Below are positions 33,790 to 44,816 of a stretch of DNA of 64,000 nt, piece by piece. The notes under the pieces were generated by a model. That model made no database searches, was not told the DNA's origin, and saw nothing but the letters and a program-made list of their open reading frames with translations. This stretch comes from Ceratothoa steindachneri (Eukaryota > Arthropoda > Malacostraca > Isopoda > Cymothoidae): positions 222,092,735-222,156,734 of the forward strand of contig OZ018317.1 of the NCBI GenBank assembly GCA_963969495.1, written 5' to 3'. Both the position numbers and the translations under genes were made by a program. Position 1 is the stretch's first letter. Each line of letters opens with the position of its first letter.

Positions 33790-36700
33790 GATGGAACCTG
33801 CAAGAATAGGATAGAACCCGGAAGAATAGAATAAAACTGAAAGAATAGAATAGAACCCGGAAGAATAGGATGGAACCCGGAAGAATAGGATGTAACCTGG
33901 AAAAATAGGATGGAGTCTGGAAGAATAGGATGGAGTCTGGAAGAAACGGATGGAACCTGGAAGAATAAGATGAAACCTGGAAGAATAGGATGAGACTCGG
34001 AAGAATAGGATGAAAAGTGTAAGAATAGGATGGAGCCTGGAAGAATAGGATGTAACCCGGAAGAATAAGATGGGACCCAGAAGAATAGAATGGAACCTGG
34101 AAGAATAGGATGGAGCCTGAAAGAATAGGATGGAACCCGGAAGAATAGGATGGGGCCCAAACAATAGGATGGAACCTGGTAGAATAGGAGGTAAACTGGA
34201 AGTATAGGATGGAACCTGGAAGAATAGGATGCAACCTGGAAGAATAGGATGGACCTGGAAGAATAGGATGGAACCAAGAAGAATAGAATGGAACCCGTAA
34301 GAATAGAATGGAACCTGTAAGAATAGGATGGAACCCGGAAGAATAGGATGGAACCTAGAAGAATAGGATCAAACTGAAAGAATAGGATAAAACTCGGAAG
34401 AATAGGATGAAACCCGGAAGAATAGGATGTAACCGGAAAGAATAGGATGGAACCTGGAAAAATAGGATGAGCCCTAGAAGAATAAGATGTACCCTGTAAG
34501 AATAGGATGGAACCCGGAAGAATAGGATGGAACCTGGAAGAATAGGACCAAACTGAAAGAATAGGATAGAACTCGGAAGAATAGGATGAAACCCGGAAGA
34601 ATAGGATGTAACCTGAAAGAATAGGATGGAACCTGGAAGAAGAGGATGAGCCCTAGAAGAATAAGATGGAACCTGGAAGAATAGGATGGAACCTAGAAGA
34701 ATAGGATGAGCCTCGGAAAAAAAGATCGAACTTGGAAGAATAGGATGGAGCCTGTAACAATAGGATGGAACCTAGAAGAATAGGATGGCACCTGGAAGAA
34801 TAGGATGGAACCTAGAAGAATAAGATTGAACCCGTAAGAATAGGATGGAACCCTCAAGAATAAGATGTGACCCGGAAGAATAGGATGGAACCTAGAAGAA
34901 TAGGATGGAGCCTAAAAGAATTGAATGAAACCCGGATGGAACTCGGAAGAATAGGATGTAACGTGGCAGAATAGGATGGAGTCTGGAAGAAAAGGATGGA
35001 ACCTGGAAGAATAGGATGGAAACTGTAAGAATAAGATGGAACCTGGAAGAATAGGATAGAGCCCAGAAGAATAGGATGGAAACTTGAAGAATAGGATGGA
35101 ACCTGGAAGAATAGGATGGAGCCTGTAAGAATAGGATGAAATCTAGAAGAATGGGATGGAGCTTGTAAGAATAGAATGGAGCTGAAAGAATAGGTTGGGA
35201 CTCGGAAGAAGAGAATGTAACCCGAAAGAATAGGATGTAACCTGGAGGAATAAGATGGAACCTGGAAGAATAGGATGTAACCTGGAGGAATAAGATGGAA
35301 CCTGGAAGAATAGGATGAAACCTGTAAGAATAGGATGTAGCCTGTAAGAATAGAATGAAATCTGGAAGATTAGGATGGAGCCTGGAAGAATAGGATGTAA
35401 CCTCGAAGAATAGGATGGAACCTTGAAAAATAGAATGTAATCCGGAAGAATAGGATGCATCCTGTAAGAATAGGATGAAATCTGGAAGAATAGGATGAAG
35501 CGTAGAAGAATAGGATCGAACTGAAAGAATAGGATGGGACCCGGAAGAAGAGGATAAAACCCAAAAGAATAGGGTGTAACCTGGAATAATAGGATGGAAC
35601 CTGAAAGAATAGGATGGAACCTGTAAGAATAGGATAGAGCCCAGAAGAATAGGATGGAACCTGGAAGAATAGGATGGAGCCTGTAAGAATAGGATGAAAT
35701 CTAGAAGAATGGGATGGAGCTTGTAAGAATAGAATGGAGCTGAAAGAATAGGTTGGGACTCGGAAGAAGAAAATGTAACCCGAAAGAATAGGATGTAACC
35801 TGGAGGAATAAGATGGAACCTGGAAGAATAGGATGAAACCTGTAAGAATAGGATGTAGCCTGTAAGAATAGAATGAAATCTGGAAGATTAGGATGGAGCC
35901 TGGAAGAATAGGATGTAACCTCGAAGAATAGGATGGAACCTTGAAAAATAGAATGTAATCCGGAAGAATAGGATGCATCCTGTAAGAATAGGATGAAATC
36001 TGGAAGAATAGGATGGAGCGTGGAAGAATAGGATCGAACTGAAAGAATAGGATGGGACCCGGAAGAAGAGGATAAAACCCAAAAGAATAGGATGGAACCT
36101 GTAAGAATAGGCTGGAACTTGGAAGAATAAGATGGAACCTAGAAGAATAAGATGAAACTTGGAAGAATAGGATGGAACCCGGAAGAATAGGATGGAACCG
36201 TGAAGAATAGGATGGAACCCGCAAGAATAAGATGTGACCCGGAAGAATAGGATGGAACCGTGAAGAATAGGATGGAACCCGCAAGAATAAGATGTGACCC
36301 GGAAGAATAGGATGTAATCTGGAAGAATAGGATGGAACCTAGAAGAATAGGATGAAACCTAGAAAAATAGGATGGAGCTTAGAAGAATAGAATGAAACCC
36401 GGAAGAATAGGATGGAACCTGGAATAATAGGATGGAACCTGTAAGAATAGGCTTTAAACTTGGAAGAATAGGATGGAACCTAGAAGAATAGGATGGAACT
36501 TGGAAGAATAGGATGGAACCCGGAAGAATAGGATGCAACCGTGAAGAATAGGATGGAACCCGCAAGAATAATATGTAACCCGGAAGAATAGGATGGAACC
36601 TGGAAGAATAGGATGGAGCCTAGAAGAATAGAATGAAACCCGGAAGAATAGGATGGAACCGTGAAGAATAGGATGGAACCCGCAAGAATAAGATGTGACC

Positions 36701-36875
36701 CGGAAGAATAGGATGTAACCTGGAAGAATAGGATGTAACCTGGAAGAATAGGATGGAACCTGTAAGAATAGGCTTTGAACTTGGAAGAATAGGATGGAGC
36801 CTAGAAGAATAGAATGAAACCCGGAAGAATAGGATGGAACCTGGAAGAATAGATGGAACCTGGAAGAATAGGAAG
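33790..36875. repeat. Large 20-bp minisatellite (GGAACCTGGAAGAATAGGAT), 3.1 kb
   Basis: About 150 tandem copies of GGAACCTGGAAGAATAGGAT with scattered point changes. Higher-order duplications are visible: a 60-base block at 36,181-36,240 is repeated exactly at 36,241-36,300 and again near 36,640-36,700, and a roughly 0.5-kb block around 35,040-35,560 recurs at 35,600-36,080. On the minus strand the unit has no stop in any frame, and because 20 is not a multiple of three one frame cycles through all three readings (ILFFQVPSYSSRFHPILPGS, a 20-residue period). Minus frames of up to 304 codons therefore arise by structure, not selection. Confidence 0.97.
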
Positions 36876-38519
36876 CCCAATTTACCCAAGGGATGCTATT
36901 CTTCACATGGGCAAAACTGGGGACCTTATTGGTCGAAGGGGGCAATTTGAAACAACCGATCAAAATATGTTTGTATGCCTGGTGTCGCCTACCACGCATC
37001 ATAACATTGAAATTTCACTACTATCGTGGTTGGATGGAATTTTCCTTGTTTAGGTTAGGTTAGGTTGTCTGATTGTGGAGTAATAGCGCCCGAACCAGCT
37101 CTATACAGTGATGGTAAGGGATCGTGCACACTCGGGGAACTCTGTCTACCCGTTGCTATGACAACCACAGTGCTATAGAGACCACAACAAATGACCTGAA
37201 TAAATGACTTTCACAATTCCTACGCTTACTTTCATATTTCCTGTTTGGGGAGTCTTATTCTTCGAATGGGTCAATTGGTACCCCCTATTCTTAAATAAAG
37301 TCAATTGGGACCCCCTATTATTCGAGAGCCCCTTTCCCCTCGGAAAATGGGCCACAGCGGATTAACTTTTTTTTATTTCAATATAATAATCAAATTTTAA
37401 ACTTGTCATTCTTTGGCATTTGTAATTAAATCCCGAGAAATCTCGGGTTTACCTCTTAATTCAAAATTGCCATACAATGCTCGATATATATCAAGGCTGT
37501 TGATGTTGTACCCAGCGACTTGCCTTTATTGTAAAACAAAGTCATGACCGGGATTCATTTGATTTACGCCTTGCATAGTTTAACTTTCCCCAATTCACCA
37601 CTTTATTAGAATAAGAAATAAAATATTTTATTACGCTATTTAGCAAAATAAGATGAAAACCAACGTGTGCAATTTCGGTCAAACCTATTTTCAAAAGACG
37701 TCCGGCAAAAAGATGGGAATTTACGGATTTTAAAAACAAAACAAACAACAACAACAACAACAACAACCGGATACCCGTGTGTGAATCTGTTCCCTTCCAT
37801 CACAAGAGTAGATTACAGTGTAGGGAGAATAAAGCTGTACTCTTCTCGCTCCACATATTTCTCCCTCTCTAACTTCACCACTCCACGAATCGCTTTTCAT
37901 TTTTTTAAGCTCTAGATTCCCTCACCTTCGTTGGTTTTCATTTAAAAAATAAACTAAGAAACTCATTTCATTCTTTAATCGTTATCACCAACTAAAAATT
38001 CGTACCAGAATGAAAATTTAAAAAATCATAAGCGCCATTTTACACCGTAATTCCATGGCTGCCAATTGGCTACTGTTCAATTTCCTCCCCCACCATGAAA
38101 GCGAAAAATATTATCAAATCTACGGCATCGTGGGTGGGAGGGGGGGGGGGCAAATTCACTCCTCCATTTGAACCAATCAGAAGCGCGGAAGCCACAAGCC
38201 CCGCCCCCCAATCCTAACAACCAGTAGCATTGCACTCGAATGAATAACATGGAGGAAGCGGGAAGGAGGCAGCTACCAGATTACGCTGTTCGACTGAGAT
38301 CTACGCCCGCGTTAAAATCCTCTCGGTCTTCGTGACTCAAGCGTGATAGAACGATGTTGGGAGAGACAGAATGAAAAAAATGTTAATAAAAGGACTATTA
38401 ATATATATATATATATAAAACAAGATGTGGTCTGACTAGAATCGAAGCAACTATTGCAGGATCTCTTCGTGGTATCCCGTAGGGATGCGGGATCGATGTG
38501 ATTAATTGCTCGTGCGGGG
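36876..38519. other. Unassigned; small (CAA)n at 37,745
   Basis: No gene family is recognised. A TTAGGTTAGGTTAGGTT run lies at 37,050. (CAA)n lies at 37,743-37,768 and (TA)n at 38,399-38,417. The G/C-rich region at 38,260-38,530 has no identifiable RNA or domain. Confidence 0.35.
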
Positions 38520-39075
38520 AGGCAATTTCCTCTCTTGGTCCACAGAATTATTGGGTAACATGAAGACCAGTATACATACATAAGGAAAATACATACACAA
38601 ACATTAAAATATGAATGTGTTTGTAGATCGCACAATAAAGAGTACCAAGTCAATCCCAGGAAAGCATATGCACATAATAGAGACGAACATACATTAATGG
38701 ATGGGTATAAATTGTAGGCGAAGTATATAATCATAGATAGGCCCGCACATACGTACACGTGTAAATAAAAAGTGAAGCTCAAGTGGCTATACATAAAAAA
38801 TATGTATACATCGTTAACTATAAAGTGAAACCCATTAATATGTACATAAAAATACATGATCACACGCACGCACACAAACATAGATCGAAATGTAGGCAGG
38901 TACACCTACTAGACATACTCGTACGTCCATACATATACTCACATCAATAGATATAGACTGAAGGCCATATATGTAAGTAGACAAAAGATACATTCTCACA
39001 CAGATAGATAGATAGATCTAAAATGAAGGTCAGTTAGGTAGGTAGACATAGCACCACATATCACCATATACACAC
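38520..39075. repeat. ATACATACA/GATA-rich low-complexity tract
   Basis: The plus strand repeats ACATACATA, CACACA and ATAGATAGAT with intervening unique words. It supports a 197-codon frame on the minus strand (38,312-38,905) that is rich in Tyr, Val, Cys, Phe and Leu. The composition of that frame follows from TGTATGT-type repeats and I do not accept it as a gene. Confidence 0.6.
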
Positions 39076-39927
39076 ATGTTCATAAAGGGATATTCAGGCA
39101 GGTACCACATAGGGATAAATATACTCAACCATCCACTACTGTACAAACAGTCACTGCAATCATTAACAACGTGTGTACATTTGACTATTTTAAAAAGCGT
39201 AAACAAACGATTGCACCTCTCTAGGACATTATTCTCCCCCTCTCCCTATACCCCACAATGAATAGGAGCTGTCCGTGTGTGGGGCGGAGATGGGGGAGGG
39301 TGACTTGAAGTTACCAGGGACTAAAAAAAACCTTTTCCATCTAAGTTCTCACACTTCACTATGCTCCTTTTTGTATATGTTAGTATGTGTGCGTTTGTTT
39401 TATGTATTCCTATGTATTTTGTTTCACGTATTTTTTTTCTTTCTTCTGTGCGTGTCATTAATTACATGTTACTATAAAATCTTGCGTTGCATTTGCGAGA
39501 GTGTGTATCTATGTGCTATAATGAGTAGTGGGCATGTCGGTCTCTGCATGTATGTAATTATTTCCTTGTGGTCTTATTTTTACAATATATTTTGTAAGTT
39601 GATTTGCCCCAAGGGAAATGTAAACAGTGGTTGAACAGCTACGCCAACTCTTCGTCCCTATTGCCACATATTGTTGCCTTATAGAATATATTGAATAGAG
39701 CCATGCAAAGGGTAAAGAGACCCCCACTTAATTACTGAAATACCTTTATTTTTGAACTTAAGGAAATAAATAGATTTTGAATAATGAAAGTACGCATCTA
39801 TAGGTATATGTCCCTTTAGCTGCTTTTAGAGCTGCCACTAGCCTGGCCATAGATTCTTTGCGTCCTGATATTGTGGTATTTATGACCAAGTTTGTTGTAT
39901 AAAATTTATCAAATATGATTATGTTTG
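39076..39927. other. Unassigned sequence
   Basis: A 119-codon plus frame at 39,275-39,634 is Cys/Leu/Phe/Val-rich and lies in T/G-rich sequence; no motif is recognised. A short stretch at 39,800-39,900 might be the end of a Tc1/mariner copy but is too short to claim. Confidence 0.3.
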
Positions 39928-40215
39928 TTTTTTAGTCGCGTGCGAGTCAGGTCGCGAGCAACTCTACATCTCACTATGTTGGTCGGTCGGTCGGTCGGTC
40001 GGTCGGTCGGTCGGTCGGTCGGTCGGTCGGTCGGTCCCCGTTTTGCTTTTCTTTTTGTTTTGTAATAACATTATAAATATTCAGCCGATTCTAACGAAAT
40101 TTGAAACCCCTAAGTTGTTTTACATTCTCTTTCGAATGCTATAGTTGTTAAAGTCCTCCCAAGGTTAGCCCGGGAATGATTTTGTTTTGGCAATAATAAC
40201 ATAGCTTTTCGGCTC
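39928..40215 (+). repeat. Dispersed TIR-like repeat, copy B (truncated), with (GGTC)14
   Basis: The copy begins TTTTAGTCGCGTGCGAGTC, then CAACTCTACATCTCACTATG, then fourteen GGTC units (39,981-40,036), CCCCGTTTTG, and the first tandem core unit. It breaks off in the second unit (ATAACATAGCTTTTCGGC), where the CTAGGCTATG satellite begins. Copy C, 3 kb away on the other side of that satellite, is complete and in the same orientation. Confidence 0.75.
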
Positions 40216-40490
40216 ATACTCTGCTAGACTAGACTAGGCTATAATATGCTATACTCTGCTAGGCAAGCCTAGAATAGGCTATGCCTACTAGGACATTATT
40301 GGCTAGGCTATACTATGCTAAGCTATGCTAAGATATAATGTACAAGGGTGAAATATACTATGCTAATTTAGGCTACAATATGCTATGATAGGATAGCAAA
40401 TAGTACATATGTTAGGATAGACAATAATAACTATGCTTGACTAGGGTATAATAATATAGTATAGGCTATAGATGTCTAGGATAGTCAATT
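40216..40490. repeat. CTAGGCTATG-type satellite, left part
   Basis: Irregular repeats of CTATGCTAGG, TAGGCTATAC and CTAGACTAGG with a basic period near 5 (GGCTA/ATACT) begin directly at the break in copy B. The array is interrupted by a LINE insertion and resumes at about 42,252. Confidence 0.85.
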
Positions 40491-42251
40491 TATTTTTATA
40501 TTTATATTATTTATTTATTCCATACTAATCCAATGTACAGTAAAAACATATTACATTTTAAATCTTAATGCCAAGTTATTATAAGTACTTATACATACAG
40601 GATTATTAATGGGCTCAAAATAAGTCAGTGACTTTTAGGGCAGAAACTTAAGACTAAGCATAAAATTATCAAGACTAAAAATCCCTTCATGTTTATACAA
40701 ATATAAACAACTTAATATTCATTTAAGAACCTAACCATTGTAATGATTGCAAATAACGAATAATTATATAATTTAAATTTAGAGATAAATTAAAAAACTA
40801 TTTTATTTCCAGCGATTCTTTCAAGAGGTATGTAGTTAACATAGTCAACAGTCTTATATAAATAATAACATATTTATAATGTATAAATCAAAGTAGTAGT
40901 ACACAGTATAATAGTGTACGGTAACAAATAAATACACAATAACAAAAGTTGAATAGAAATTTAGTAAGCCGAAATTATATTGTTTTTAAGAGCTTTTTTG
41001 AATCGAGCTAAATTGGTTTGGGATTTGATATTGTCGTCCATGCCATTCCATATTTTGATAGATTTGTACAGAAAGCTACATTGTGATTTAGATTTTGAAT
41101 ACAAGGGTGAAATAAATTTTGTTCTATTGCGGGTTTGGTGATTATGGGTAATATCAGCTGTTTGTAACATATTATATATATAGCTATTATAGGAACACTT
41201 TATTGTTTTGTAAAGGAATAAGGATGTTTGAAAAACAAAGAGATCATTTAATTTTAGAATTCTGGATTCTTTAAAATAACGATTAGTGTGCTCATTGTAG
41301 TCAAGTTGATGGATGGCTCGAATTTTGATATTTTCCATACCCACTCTCTATGCCATATGTCAAGTAAGGTTGCACCATTGTCATATATAAAGAGTGGAGA
41401 ATAGATTTAGAAAGAAACTTATTTAATTTATATAATATTCCAATCGATTTTGATAGTTTTGTTGAGATATGCGTAATATGTTGTTTAAAACTCAGATTTT
41501 TGTCAATAAAGATGCCTAGGAATTTGATATGAGTAGTTTCATAGATTATTCCGTCGCCGATTTTAATATGGGGCAATTCAATAGATTTTTTGTAAGAGAA
41601 AAGAATATATTTGGTTTTATCTACATTTATTGATAGTTTATTAACATTAAGCCACCTGAAGACATTTTCGATTTCTTTCTTTATTGTAGATGCAATGTTG
41701 CTCGGTTTGTCATATGGCAAGGGAGTTGATAAGGTACTATCATCCGCGAATAATATAAATTTAAACAGAGAAGATGATTTAACAATATCATTAATATAGA
41801 TTAAAAATAACAGTGGCCCTAGCACGGAGCCTTGTGGGACCCCAGTTGTAATATTAAGGTGGGATGAGTCATGACCATTGACGGAGACAAATTGCTTTCT
41901 TTCAGTTAAATATGATTTGAACCAATTTTGACAGTTGCCTCTAATTCAGTACATAGCTAATTTTGACAGTAGAATATTATGGTTGACACAATCGAAAGCT
42001 TTTTTAAAATCGAGAAAAATTGAGAATACAATGTGGCCCTTTTCAATGTTATCATATAAATATTGAAGGTGGTTAATTATCGCGTGAATCGTTGATTTCT
42101 GACGTCTAAAACCATAATGGTGTTTATACAACAGTGAATCAGATTCCAGAAATTTATAAAGTTTATTGAATGCTATTTTTTCAAATATTTTAAATATTTT
42201 ACTGAACATTGTAAGACATGGAATAGGGTGGTAATTGCTGACGTTTGTGAG
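40490..42251 (-). mobile_element. 5'-truncated LINE inserted in the satellite
   Basis: A LINE copy on the minus strand is bounded on both sides by the same satellite. Its 5' edge (near 42,251) starts in mid-frame at GDLTNVSNYHPIPCL. About 470 bases of A/T-rich 3' untranslated sequence follow the coding end at 40,961 and finish in an A/T-rich tail at 40,490-40,530. The truncation at the 5' side and the A-rich 3' end are those expected from target-primed reverse transcription. The coding part is described separately. Confidence 0.85.
40961..42251 (-). pseudogene. LINE reverse transcriptase, nearly intact C-terminal two thirds
   Basis: The translation runs through FSKIFEK-like FSKIFKIFEKIAFNKL, GFRRQKSTIHAI, the first catalytic block FLDFKKAFDCVNH, then one in-frame TGA after LAMY, LGPLLFLIYINDI, the catalytic FADDSTL, KLSINVDKTKYILF, IKFLGIFIDKNLSFKQH, and MVQPYLTYGIE. 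A single frameshift lies at about 41,301-41,344, after which KESRILKLNDLFVFQTSLF and IWNGMDDNIKS complete the C-terminus. The order and the motif ILYHS.(I/V)HPYL.YGI point to a CR1/Daphne-like clade. Only one stop and one frameshift in about 430 codons make this one of the youngest coding relics in the window. The endonuclease domain was never copied here. Confidence 0.85.
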
Positions 42252-43170
42252 GTCTCCGGCTAGGCTAGGCTAGGTAGAGCATGAGAGGCTATACTGAAAG
42301 GCTAGGCTACGCTATGTTATGCTAGGTTAGGCTATGATATACTAAGCCATGCTACACTTGGCTAGTCTTAGCTATACCAGGCTAGGATAAGCGAGGCTTT
42401 GCTAGGGTAAGCTAGGCTATGTTATGCATTCTATGCAACCTGAGGCTAAGATCTAATAGTCTAGGCTAGGCAATACTATAATATACTATACTAACTAGGG
42501 TAAGGTAGGCTATGATATACTATACTATGCTATGCTAGTCTAGGCTAGAATATGCTACTAGGCTTGGATCCTATATATGCTAGGCTGTACTTGGATATGT
42601 TAGGCTAGGCTTTACTATTGTTTCTAGGCTAAGATAGGCCATACTATACATTCTCTGCTAGGCTAGGCTAGATGAGTCTAGGCTAATTCATAATATGCCT
42701 GGCCAAACTATACTATGTAAGGTTAGGCTATACTATGCTAGCTACGCTAGAGTATGGCATGGTAAGTTCTACTATTATAGGAATCATAGGCTAGACTATA
42801 CTATGCTATGATATACTATGATAGGCTAGGCTAGGCAGGATTTACTATGTTAGGCAACCTAGGCTAGGCAGGATTTACTATGTTAGGCAATCTAGGCTAG
42901 TCTATACTATGCTAGGCTTTATTATGGTAGTTGAAGTAATACTATGTTAGGCTACGGTGAGCTAAGCTATGCTATAAAATGTTATACTATTTTAGACAAT
43001 ACTAGGCTATATTAGGATATGCTATGCTAGGAGATACTATACTACATATACTATACTATATTATACTTTACTATACTATGTTTTCTATGCTATACTCTGT
43101 TATGCTATAATATACTATGCCATGTTATACTATGCTATAATATGCTAAGCTATACTATTCTAGACTATGC
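42252..43170. repeat. CTAGGCTATG-type satellite, right part
   Basis: The array continues with CTAGGCTAGG, CTATACTATG and GGCTATG variants. An internal 35-40-base duplication (GGCAGGATTTACTATGTTAG, at about 42,835 and 42,869) is clear. It drifts to a TATACTATGC type toward 43,140 and ends about 110 bases before repeat copy C. Confidence 0.85.
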
Positions 43171-43279
43171 AATTAAGGTGTGACCATTTTTTCGCCTTTC
43201 CAATTCCCTAAAAAATATTTTAATATATATTTTAATATAATATAGTTTTGCTTTTTTAATAAGCTTTTAGAAAGCTGTG

Positions 43280-43715
43280 ACTTTTTAGTCGCGGGCGGCT
43301 CTACATTTCATTATGTCAGTCGGTCGGTCGATCCACGTTTTGCTTCTTTTTTTTAATTTCATTGCAACAATTCAGCCAATTCTAACGAAATTTGGAACCC
43401 TTAAGGTGTTTGCTCTCTCTTTCGAAGGATGTTATTAGCAAAGTTTTCCCATCTTAGCCAAGGAATTATATCCTTGTTGCAATAACATCATAACTATTCG
43501 GCAGATTCTAACGAAATTTGAAACCATTATGTTGTTTTACATTCTCTTTCAAATTATATAATTGTCAAGATCATTCGAACGTTATTCCGGGAAAGATATA
43601 ATTTCCAAGGTTTTCCTAAGGTTACTCCGGGAATTAGTGAAAGTTTTCAAAGTCGTAAAGACATGAATCAGAATAAGTGAGGGCACGCGATTTTTTGGTC
43701 AGCATACCTTGTTTA
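43280..43715 (+). repeat. Dispersed TIR-like repeat, copy C (most complete)
   Basis: The order is CTTTTTAGTCGCGGGCGG, CTCTACATTTCATTATG, a short GGTC tract, CCACGTTTTGC, about two and a half core units (ATAACATCATAACTATTCGG, GATTCTAACGAAATTTG, TTTTACATTCTCTTTC), then GTCGTAAAGACATGAATCAG and GGGCACGCGATTTTTTGGTC. The two ends are inverted relatives: AGTCGCGGGC at the left and GCACGCGATT at the right, with GCTG(TG)AC-like sequence outside both. This supports a terminal-inverted-repeat element built around a small satellite. No coding sequence is present. Confidence 0.7.
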
Positions 43716-43729
43716 TTTTCTTTTTTTCC

Positions 43730-44520
43730 CAAAGTCTTGTCTAATATTGCCCATACATGTTCCATTAGGTGCATGTCAGCTCACTGACTCGGCCAAGAAA
43801 GTCGTTTGATGCGCTTCGGTCCTCCTCATTCTTTTGATCTCTTTGCATATGACAGTGAGCTCCATCTTCCATGGATAAATAGCTTTCTTTTTCAAGACGA
43901 CAATTTAAAAATAGCGGTAAAAGGTCTCCTTTAAGAATGGAAATGTATTTTTCAGAGTTGATGATTGCCAACACACTCAACCAACTCTCATCTTCTATTA
44001 TTCCAAATTCTCCCCAGACCGCAACAGAAAAGCAAACTTGTTTCACTATTGTTTTAATTAACCTGTTTATATCAAACTCGTGAGGGGTTAATCTTCAAAC
44101 CAATGCCCATCCCACCAATTGTCTAAAAATCCAGCAAAACTTGATTCTTCAGAAAAAAATTAAGTTGTGCTAAAATTCCAAAGGCTTGACACTAATTTCT
44201 TCAGCTCTTTTATTCCTCTTCTTATTGGTCAGTTAAAAGAGGCATCCTCCTGGCTACTAGTCAATAATACCCAAGAGAATGCATGCAATTTACGGCAGTT
44301 CCTGGGCTGATTAAGAATTTCTCTGTTACTTCATAACCCTTTAACCGAAGGTAGTTATAATGGATCTTCGAACAGCACGAAGACATCTTTCAGAAGGCCC
44401 AGGGTGACCAGGTCGTGACTCCGGAGAGGATTTATCCTTTTCCTCAAAGTTAACTATAATTCTGTTAACAGAAGAAAGGATGGCTGAGCAAACATCTATA
44501 GTTTGCTTATGTAAATTAAC
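43730..44520 (-). pseudogene. Tc1-like transposase relic (different family)
   Basis: Minus-strand pieces in order: SSPESRPGHPGPSERCL with a following basic helix-turn-helix-like stretch, PIRRGIKELKKLVSSLWNFS, FSEESSFAGFLDNWWDGHWF where the family has a first catalytic Asp (Asp to Glu here), FCCGLGRIWNN, NSEKYISILKGDLLPLFLN, and MEDGAHCHMQRD with the second Asp and the G(A)xCH signature. The final PDLNPIEN block is only faintly readable (LAESVS.HAPNGTCMGN). Stops and frameshifts are numerous. It is clearly distinct from the two sister copies at 18.6 and 22.6 kb. Confidence 0.72.
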
Positions 44521-44627
44521 CGGAGAATAATAAGAAAAAAGTAGAAGACCAACAACTACAACAAAAAGAATTACAGAAGGAAGGCGACAACGACTCTATA
44601 TGATGGTGGCTAGTCTTTATTTTTTAA

Positions 44628-44816
44628 CAAACAAATTAATTGACTTTAACGCTTTGATTCGTATAAATAAATGGCAAGATTGCCATAATTTAATTGGCAT
44701 TGAGTATATCCTATAGGATCCACTTAATGCCAATAAAGTCCTTATTCGCAGTGCCCTGCCAACTTTCAGTTGTGTGTACGAATCAACGTGTTAAAATAAA
44801 TTAATTTGTTTCTTAA
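44628..44816. mobile_element. MITE-like inverted repeat, ~190 bp
   Basis: Arms of 36-40 bases (44,628-44,663 and 44,777-44,816) are inverted copies: CAAACAAATTAATTGACTTT on the left and AACAAATTAATTTATTTTAA in inverse on the right, then GTTGATTCGTA-like sequence in both. The interior holds a second small palindromic theme (TGGCAAGATTGCCA; TTGGCATTGAG and CTTAATGCCAA). It is non-coding, and no target duplication could be fixed. Confidence 0.6.

Noticed and set aside
33650..37002. Long minus-strand reading frames (up to 304 codons) rich in FHPILPGSILFFQ
   Set aside because: They follow from a stop-free 20-bp tandem repeat read in all three phases; there is no start context, no conserved ends and no selection signal.
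38312..38905. 197-codon minus frame resembling a multi-pass membrane protein
   Set aside because: Composition (Y, V, C, F, L) is dictated by TGTATGT-type low-complexity DNA; no family motif or regular membrane-segment pattern.
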